Assembly: GCA_002329485.1 (NCBI GenBank)
Contig: DCTZ01000021.1
Location: 13,334-40,786, forward strand
DNA from: Caryophanales bacterium UBA1427
Lineage (GTDB): Bacteria > Bacillota_I > Bacilli_A > ML615J-28 > CAG-313
Direction: 5' to 3'
Length of the DNA stretch: 27,453 nucleotides
A program made the translations under genes and the position numbers. The notes beneath the pieces were generated by a model that did no database searches, was not told the DNA's origin, and saw only the letters and a program-made list of their open reading frames with translations. This document shows positions 22,985 to 27,453 of the stretch, one piece after another (the first letter of the stretch is position 1; each line of letters opens with the position of its first letter).

Positions 22985-23023
22985 GAAAAAAACGCAAACA
23001 TCAAATAAACACCGATGTTTGCG
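22985..23023 (-). terminator. Terminator of the repair operon (after the hypoxanthine glycosylase)
   Basis: A perfect 10-bp stem pairs CGCAAACATC (22993-23002) with GATGTTTGCG (23014-23023) around an 11-base loop, with a minus-strand T run of seven. It sits 8 bases after the 23032 stop. Confidence 0.85.
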
Positions 23024-23031
23024 CTTATTTT

Positions 23032-23520
23032 TTAAAACAGAATCACTTGCCACTTTTCGATTAAGTCGGTCAAACGGTATGAAGCGTTTGCGGGGGAAGT
23101 GGAAGGAAGAAGCGTGGCGCGGGATGCATATTGGGGAAAGTATTTGAGAAACAGTTTATAAGCCAGCTTCCCGTTTAAGAAGATTCTTTCCACCCGGGAT
23201 TCCCGAATGATTTTGGCAAGATCGTTTACTTCCACTTCGGTAATGCTTGCATCCTGCGATCCTTTTATTTTGCAGGACCTGACAACATCAAATAAACCGA
23301 TTCGGTGCTTCAACAAAAGCTTTGTTTTTTCCTCGACGGAAGCATCGACCAGGTTTTCGTTTAAAAGCGCTCCCAACACCTGAAAAAAGCGGTTATGGGG
23401 GTTCATATAGTAAAAACCGGCTTCCCGTGATTTGACGCTCGGAAAACTACCGAGGATTAAAACCCGGGTGTTTTCGTCATAGACCGGGAGAAAAGGATGA
23501 ACCAGTTTTTCCGTTTTCAT
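23032..23520 (-). CDS. DNA-deoxyinosine (hypoxanthine) glycosylase, UDG superfamily
   Basis: A 162-residue UDG-fold enzyme. Motif 1 is VLILGSFPSVKSREAGFYYMNPHNRFF, the form of the family-6 hypoxanthine-DNA glycosylase rather than Mug. The second motif is LLPSTSPANAS. It removes hypoxanthine from deaminated adenine in DNA. It is the last gene of an operon with a Y-family polymerase, a YolD-like protein and an unknown membrane protein, 12 bases after the last. The terminator follows at once. A Mug-type G:T/U specificity is the less likely alternative. Confidence 0.85.
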   Translation of the reverse strand: MKTEKLVHPFLPVYDENTRVLILGSFPSVKSREAGFYYMNPHNRFFQVLGALLNENLVDASVEEKTKLLLKHRIGLFDVVRSCKIKGSQDASITEVEVNDLAKIIRESRVERIFLNGKLAYKLFLKYFPQYASRATLLPSTSPANASYRLTDLIEKWQVILF

Positions 23521-23532
23521 CCTCCTCCTTTC

Positions 23533-24006
23533 TTAAGATATCTTTTTGATGACAATTACTTCTTCGGATTCGGAGTTATAGGCAATCAAAACTTTTTGGT
23601 TAAAGTAATCGTCGAAAAACGGAAGCAGGGGTACCCTTCCGGGACCGAAGATGGCTTTGGTGTCCGCTCTTACGGTCCGACCCGAATTGTCGACAAAAGT
23701 AACGGTAAAATAATTGGTACGGTAATAAAACGAAAGGTGCGGTTCGTTTAAAACCGCTTCGTAAAATTCGAAAGCATCCGGATGTCTAAGTACGCGGAAA
23801 TAGCGGTAAAGATAGTAAAACAGAAACGGCGAATAAAGAAGCAAAAGAATCCCCGCAATTACTAATCCCGTTCCAAGCAATCCGTTCAAAGCAAACAAGA
23901 TAAACATAAAGCCCGCCATCGCCCCGTAAATGATCATCAACAAATACAATTGAAATTTATAATATTTCAGGTCAAGCGATTGTCTGATTTCTTCTTTTTT
24001 GTTCAC
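23533..24006 (-). CDS. Unknown two-helix membrane protein in the repair operon
   Basis: I do not recognise this 157-residue protein. It has a charged N-terminus, then two adjacent membrane helices (about 18-44 and 46-70), and a C-terminal beta-rich soluble domain of about 85 residues. This domain contains AFEFYEAVLNEPHLSFYYR, FTVTFVDNSGRTVRADTKAIF and SEEVIVIKKIS. The layout resembles membrane-facing proteins of the PH-like or DUF-type group, but I cannot name one. It is 6 bases from the YolD gene and 12 from the glycosylase, so it is clearly co-transcribed. Confidence 0.7.
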   Translation of the reverse strand: MNKKEEIRQSLDLKYYKFQLYLLMIIYGAMAGFMFILFALNGLLGTGLVIAGILLLLYSPFLFYYLYRYFRVLRHPDAFEFYEAVLNEPHLSFYYRTNYFTVTFVDNSGRTVRADTKAIFGPGRVPLLPFFDDYFNQKVLIAYNSESEEVIVIKKIS

Positions 24007-24012
24007 TCTAAA

Positions 24013-24363
24013 TCAACCTTCATCCTGATAAACTGTGTTTTTTATTCCCTGACCGGATACTTCCACGATATCGTCAAAGGAAATCTTTTTCTGCACAATG
24101 GTAACCGTGCGAAAAGTAAAATCGACGTTCGATACCATGCCTTCCAGTTCGATGTATTCCTGGTTTTCGTAAAAAATAACTTTGACGATTTTGCCTTTTT
24201 TGATTTGGTTTAGTTTGTCCGATAAAGTTTCGGCTTCTTCGGGCGAAAGTTCCCTTTTGGGAACCACGATTTTTTCTTTTTCTTTGAGCGCTTCCCGGAA
24301 GCCTTTCAACGAATCGAAAGGCAAAAACAATTTTGCCCGGTCGGCTTTTTCTTGTTTACTCAC
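24013..24363 (-). CDS. YolD-like protein
   Basis: A 116-residue YolD-family protein: DRAKLFLPFDSLKGFREALKEKE at the N-terminus and a small beta domain with KIVKVIFYENQEYIELEGMVSNVD and KISFDDIVEVSG. In Bacillus and its phages YolD proteins are encoded next to Y-family polymerases (UvrX/YqjW); they are thought to be accessory or UmuD-like factors. Here the start overlaps the polymerase end by 8 bases, so the pair is translationally coupled. Confidence 0.85.
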   Translation of the reverse strand: MSKQEKADRAKLFLPFDSLKGFREALKEKEKIVVPKRELSPEEAETLSDKLNQIKKGKIVKVIFYENQEYIELEGMVSNVDFTFRTVTIVQKKISFDDIVEVSGQGIKNTVYQDEG

Positions 24364-25618
24364 TATTATGACCTCCGATCAGCGTATTGCGTTTTCTGGT
24401 GGTAGCTTTCTCTTCCAGGTTCATGCCTTTCAAAATGGCGTTTTTGCCGTATTTGTTTTTGATGGCAATGATGGCATCCTGAACGGCCTTTTCTTTCTTT
24501 TGGGCTTCCAAGTCGGTAAACAAGTTGAACGATTCGTATCTTTCGTCGACCACATTGGCAAAGCCGATGGATATTTGTCTGATCGGATGGTTTCGGCTCG
24601 TGGTTTTGTTATAAAGGTCGATGAAGTAAGGCAAAATAAGTTTAAAAGAATTGGTGGTTTCGCTCATCTTGACGCTTCCGCCCGTTGCCTTATGCACGTC
24701 TTTGGAATAACCGATATAAAGAAACAGCGAATCGGTAACCAAATGTTGGCTGACCAAATCCAAACACTTCAATTCCACCATTTCCTTCAGCACCAAAAGC
24801 GCATCGTCGAAACCGTAATCTTCAAACAGGATTTGGCCCGTGGAAATGGAATTGTTTTTGGATTTGTAAGCTTTGATTTGGGCAATCGTACAAGGCTCTC
24901 TTCCCCAGGCATGATCGATCAGGAATTCCGCATTCACCCCGAATTCTTTGTAAAGCGTCGCTTCGTCAAATTTGGCTACGCCTTCCATATCGAAAATTCC
25001 GTATTTGGCAAGCCGCCTGGCGATGCCGGGACCAACATGCCAAAAATCGGTAATCGGCTGATGGTTCCAAAGGGTTTTCTTGTATTCTTCTTCGTCCAAA
25101 TAACCCGTGAAGTCGGGAGAATGTTTGGCGCAGATATCCAAAGCCACTTTGGCGAGATACAGATTGGTGCCGATTCCCGCGGTAGCCGGGATTTTGGTAG
25201 TCTGTTGGATATCTTTGATGATTTTTTTGGCCAAGGCTTTGGGCGTCAGTTTATAAAGTTTCAGATACGGAGTAATATCGAGAAACGCTTCGTCGATGGA
25301 ATAAACATGAATATCGTCTTTGGAGATATATTTCAAATAAATGCCATAGATATTGGCGGAGTATTCGATATATTTTTTCATCCGGGGCAAAGCCGTAATA
25401 TAATCGATATGATCGGGAATTTCGTAAATCCGGCAGCGGTTGCGCACTCCCAAGGCTTTCATGCTCGGACTGACCGCAAGACAAATGGCGCCCCGGCCCC
25501 GGGACGGATCGGCCACGACCAAATTGGTGGTCATCGGATCAAGCCCCCGCTCCGCGCATTCCACGGAAGCAAAAAATGATTTAAAATCGATGCACAAATA
25601 ATACCGTTCCTCAGCCAT
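24356..25618 (-). CDS. Y-family DNA polymerase (UvrX/UmuC-like)
   Basis: A 420-residue translesion polymerase. The palm has YYLCIDFKSFFASVECAERG with the first metal Asp, and YSIDEAFLDIT with the second acidic pair. Downstream are GIGTNLYLAKVALDICAK, a helix-hairpin-helix HVGPGIARRLAKYGI, and a little-finger region with a QISIGFANV segment. The C-terminus has a short basic tail after EAQKKEKAVQDAIIAI. I chose the second ATG (25618), seven bases from AGGGTGG; the ATG at 25624 is too close to it. It copies past damaged bases; no LexA box is visible upstream. Confidence 0.93.
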   Translation of the reverse strand: MAEERYYLCIDFKSFFASVECAERGLDPMTTNLVVADPSRGRGAICLAVSPSMKALGVRNRCRIYEIPDHIDYITALPRMKKYIEYSANIYGIYLKYISKDDIHVYSIDEAFLDITPYLKLYKLTPKALAKKIIKDIQQTTKIPATAGIGTNLYLAKVALDICAKHSPDFTGYLDEEEYKKTLWNHQPITDFWHVGPGIARRLAKYGIFDMEGVAKFDEATLYKEFGVNAEFLIDHAWGREPCTIAQIKAYKSKNNSISTGQILFEDYGFDDALLVLKEMVELKCLDLVSQHLVTDSLFLYIGYSKDVHKATGGSVKMSETTNSFKLILPYFIDLYNKTTSRNHPIRQISIGFANVVDERYESFNLFTDLEAQKKEKAVQDAIIAIKNKYGKNAILKGMNLEEKATTRKRNTLIGGHNSE

Positions 25619-25642
25619 TTTCATTCCACCCTATTCATAATT

Positions 25643-25651
25643 ATTTTACCA
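25643..25651 (-). promoter_or_regulatory. Extended -10 promoter of the repair operon
   Basis: TGGTAAAAT on the minus strand (GTGGTAAAAT in context), 25 bases before the polymerase ATG. No clear -35. Confidence 0.4.
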
Positions 25652-25684
25652 CGTAATTTTGCAAAAAACAACCAAAACAAAAAG

Positions 25685-25713
25685 AAAAACTTAAGGACAA
25701 TTCTTAAGTTTTT
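25685..25713 (-). terminator. Terminator after the 236-residue membrane protein gene
   Basis: A perfect 11-bp stem AAAAACTTAAG (25685-25695) and its complement (25703-25713) surround a 7-base loop, with TTTTTCTTTTT on the minus strand. Confidence 0.8.
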
Positions 25714-25731
25714 CGCGAATTTTTCGGTTGA

Positions 25732-26442
25732 CTAATGTTCGTTCGGTTCGTTGATTTTGCTTTTTTTCGGGCTTTCCACATCGATTACCCCGCGGCCGCT
25801 TAAATCCAAATCGAATCCGTCCCCTTCGGAAATAATTATCAGCGTCACCAAAGTGATTAATAATAGTGCTCCGAAGGAAGCGACGGTCAACCGGAAGATC
25901 AGATCTTTGATTGTTTCTACCCGCATGATTAACGGAAAGACGAAAAGGGCCGTATTGATATAAAAATAAAAGACCAAGGAAAAAAGAAATTTATCCTGAT
26001 TGGCCCATAAAGCAATGGTTAAAAGCAAAAAAACAATCAGGACCGAGTAAGTATAAAGCTTGATATGGCGTTCCAATATGGGAATATTCAGGCTTAAACC
26101 GTATAGGCAGTAAAAAGTAAGCACTGCGATATCGGCAAGCAAAATGTTCTGACCCAAAGTAGCCAAATCGATAAAATCTTTAAAATTGACGTGGATAAAA
26201 TAAGCGCTGACGGCCAGGCCCGTTCCGATACCGCTCAATGCGATGATTGCCGAATTAACCGGAAGCGGTCTTTTCCTCTGCAGGGTAAATCCCAAAAAAA
26301 TCCCCAAAACAAAAACCGCTGCCGCAATAATTATTGCTAACCGTTTGTCGGTTAAAAGTGCGGAGAAAAGCCATGTGGATAATCCGGTGAATATATTGAA
26401 AAAAACCAAATAACCAAAACAAATTCCGAATTTTTTCTTCAT
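25732..26442 (-). CDS. Unknown polytopic membrane protein
   Basis: I do not recognise this 236-residue protein. It has about seven hydrophobic helices (near 5-25, 33-52, 62-84, 98-117, 128-146, 152-170 and 183-203). A charged cytoplasmic or extracytoplasmic tail starts at SEGDGFDLDLSGRG and ends with a Lys/Glu/Asn run. The two short loops carry few conserved polar residues, so it gives no clue to a transport substrate. The ribosome site is AGGAAAGGAAATAGG. It has its own promoter and terminator, so it is likely monocistronic. Confidence 0.65.
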   Translation of the reverse strand: MKKKFGICFGYLVFFNIFTGLSTWLFSALLTDKRLAIIIAAAVFVLGIFLGFTLQRKRPLPVNSAIIALSGIGTGLAVSAYFIHVNFKDFIDLATLGQNILLADIAVLTFYCLYGLSLNIPILERHIKLYTYSVLIVFLLLTIALWANQDKFLFSLVFYFYINTALFVFPLIMRVETIKDLIFRLTVASFGALLLITLVTLIIISEGDGFDLDLSGRGVIDVESPKKSKINEPNEH

Positions 26443-26481
26443 AAACCTATTTCCTTTCCTGCTGCTTTTTTGATTAGCTTT

Positions 26482-26490
26482 ATTATATCA
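26482..26490 (-). promoter_or_regulatory. Extended -10 promoter of the 236-residue membrane protein gene
   Basis: TGATATAAT on the minus strand (TGTGATATAAT in context), about 40 bases before the start. It overlaps the end of the patatin gene, so the upstream gene may read through it. Confidence 0.45.
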
Positions 26491-27424
26491 CATTTTGGGG
26501 TCTGGCAATGACATTTACGCTTTTGATGCTTTTAATTTTTTCGAAAGATGCCAAAAAGGCATTTGTCGAATCCAGTCCGCAGCGGTACAAATATTCCAAA
26601 CGGTCTTTGTGGATGCCGAAATCCATCGCCCGAATGGTATTGTCGAAATCGATTGTGATGACATCGACGATTTTTTCCTTGGACAAAAAACTCGTTTCTT
26701 CGCGCAGATAAGTGGCATTGAAAAGATCTTTCAGATAAGACCAAAACCCGGTCTTCCCTTTTTGGGTAAAGCTTACCTCGTCTTTGATTTTGATTCCCAA
26801 AGTCGGGTATTTGGGCGAATCTTCGACATCGAAAACCCAAATCGGAAAACTGCTCATCAAGCCCCCATCGACCACAAAATGTTTAATTCTGTCTTTTTCC
26901 ACCACAATCGGTGTAAAGACCAAAGGAATAGCCACACTCATCGCTACCGCTTTGGCAATGCTTAAATTCCCCGGTTCGATGCCCAATACAAGCGCATCGT
27001 CCGGCAGAATCAACAAATCCCGGTTGGTCACATCAGCCGCGATTATTTTCAGCCTACTTTGACCGTTTATCGTTACGTCGTTAAAGGTCCTGATGCCTTT
27101 TTTTGCAAGCATTTTTTCAACCCAGGTTTCGATGGGCCGGTAATCGTAAATTCCTTTTTTGACCAAGAGGGAGAGTCCCTTTCCAAAAACAGGGATTCTA
27201 GAATAAGGGGTTTTTTTCAGCAGTTTCGAAAAGTCAGTGCTCTTCATGATATTTAGCAATTCCTTCGGTTTGTATCCCGCTATGACGAGTGAGGAAAAAA
27301 TTGCCCCCGCCGAAGTTCCCCCGCACCTTTCGACTATGTAGCCGAAACTGTCGATACTCTGATATGCCCCGATAAAAGCGACACCCAATATTCCGCCACC
27401 CTCGAACACCAAATTAACTTTCAT
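26483..27424 (-). CDS. Patatin-like phospholipase family protein
   Basis: A 313-residue cytoplasmic patatin-fold acyl hydrolase, RssA-like. It has the oxyanion Gly-rich loop LVFEGGGILGVAF, the nucleophile elbow CGGTSAGAI with the catalytic Ser, and the catalytic Asp in VVDGGLMSSFPIWVF. The middle has a helical insertion (LLKKTPYSRIPVFGKG), and the C-terminus is helical and variable. These enzymes cleave acyl groups from lipids; the substrate here is unknown. It has an AGGTG ribosome site 5-7 bases before the ATG and is the first gene of its unit. A TATAAT on the minus strand (27445-27440) is the likely -10; the -35 lies beyond the window. Confidence 0.9.
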   Translation of the reverse strand: MKVNLVFEGGGILGVAFIGAYQSIDSFGYIVERCGGTSAGAIFSSLVIAGYKPKELLNIMKSTDFSKLLKKTPYSRIPVFGKGLSLLVKKGIYDYRPIETWVEKMLAKKGIRTFNDVTINGQSRLKIIAADVTNRDLLILPDDALVLGIEPGNLSIAKAVAMSVAIPLVFTPIVVEKDRIKHFVVDGGLMSSFPIWVFDVEDSPKYPTLGIKIKDEVSFTQKGKTGFWSYLKDLFNATYLREETSFLSKEKIVDVITIDFDNTIRAMDFGIHKDRLEYLYRCGLDSTNAFLASFEKIKSIKSVNVIARPQNVI

Positions 27425-27453
27425 AATAACACCTACGTTATTATATTTGGAAG

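Noticed and set aside
2575..25330. Repeated ATATATAT runs in many genes and gaps (for example near 2580, 8380, 9115, 16784 and 22423).
   Set aside because: Most are coding Tyr-Ile runs using TAT and ATA codons; no fixed spacing or flank is shared, so I see no repeat family.
24182..25579. A 465-codon open frame on the plus strand opposite the Y-family polymerase and the YolD gene.
   Set aside because: The minus-strand proteins have clear family motifs throughout; the plus frame gives no recognisable domain, has an unusual Phe-rich composition and lacks a good ribosome site.
1..27453. CRISPR arrays, insertion sequences, prophage or integration sites.
   Set aside because: No regularly spaced repeats, transposase, integrase or phage structural gene could be read on either strand.

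Overview
The window is a compact stretch of bacterial chromosome, mostly on the minus strand, from a low-to-moderate GC Bacillota (Firmicutes). I place it in the Bacilli, perhaps near Erysipelotrichia or Acholeplasma/Izemoplasma-like lineages; the exact lineage is inference. Supporting signs are an L-box lysine riboswitch, WhiA, a YolD/UvrX-type polymerase pair, DUF1540 and DUF378 proteins, AGGAGG-like ribosome sites, U-tailed hairpin terminators, and an lgt-ppaX-trxB-whiA block like the one in Bacillus. TGA is used as a stop and Trp is TGG, so this is the standard bacterial code. I see no insertion sequence, prophage, plasmid or CRISPR.

Layout: 1-130 holds two minus-strand tRNA genes (a cut-off tRNA, probably Glu, and tRNA-Ser-GCU). 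300-2500 (+) holds a double DUF1540 protein, then an agmatinase and a two-domain SpeD-like pyruvoyl decarboxylase one base apart. 2591-3565 (-) is an aromatic acid exporter-like membrane protein. 3680-6667 (+) is a promoter, a lysine riboswitch with its terminator, and a three-gene amino-acid ABC importer. 6753-10578 (-) has a DUF2130 coiled-coil nuclease-like protein, two paralogous membrane-anchored thioredoxin-fold proteins and a LolA-like lipoprotein. 10712-11706 has a DUF378 protein, acpS and a small XRE regulator. 11680-16411 (-) is a VanZ-like protein, an Asn/Gln-rich membrane protein, lgt, a PpaX-like HAD phosphatase, trxB and whiA. 16519-20629 (-) is a GDPD-family phosphodiesterase, a DUF5680 protein and uvrA. 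20759-22923 (-) is aspartokinase and aspartate-semialdehyde dehydrogenase. 23032-25618 (-) is a DNA damage operon: Y-family polymerase, YolD-like protein, unknown membrane protein and hypoxanthine-DNA glycosylase. 25732-27424 (-) is a patatin-like lipase and an unknown polytopic membrane protein.

How the genes connect: the ABC importer should be turned down by lysine through the L-box, while lysC-asd (entry to lysine, threonine and methionine synthesis) shows no such element directly upstream. Lgt would process the three lipoproteins seen here. TrxB could feed electrons toward thioredoxins, but no thioredoxin gene lies beside it. The most interesting locus is 795-2499. The second gene is a tandem duplication of the SpeD fold in which the N-terminal copy has lost its pyruvoyl-forming Ser and catalytic Cys, the C-terminal copy keeps both, and neither copy has the usual AdoMet-binding Trp-Pro-Glu segment. 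Directly after agmatinase and with no spermidine synthase in view, it may be an arginine decarboxylase that supplies agmatine to its neighbour. A second notable signal is a perfect terminator-like hairpin inside the 5' end of whiA, oriented to stop a transcript that would run antisense through whiA from the convergent XRE gene.
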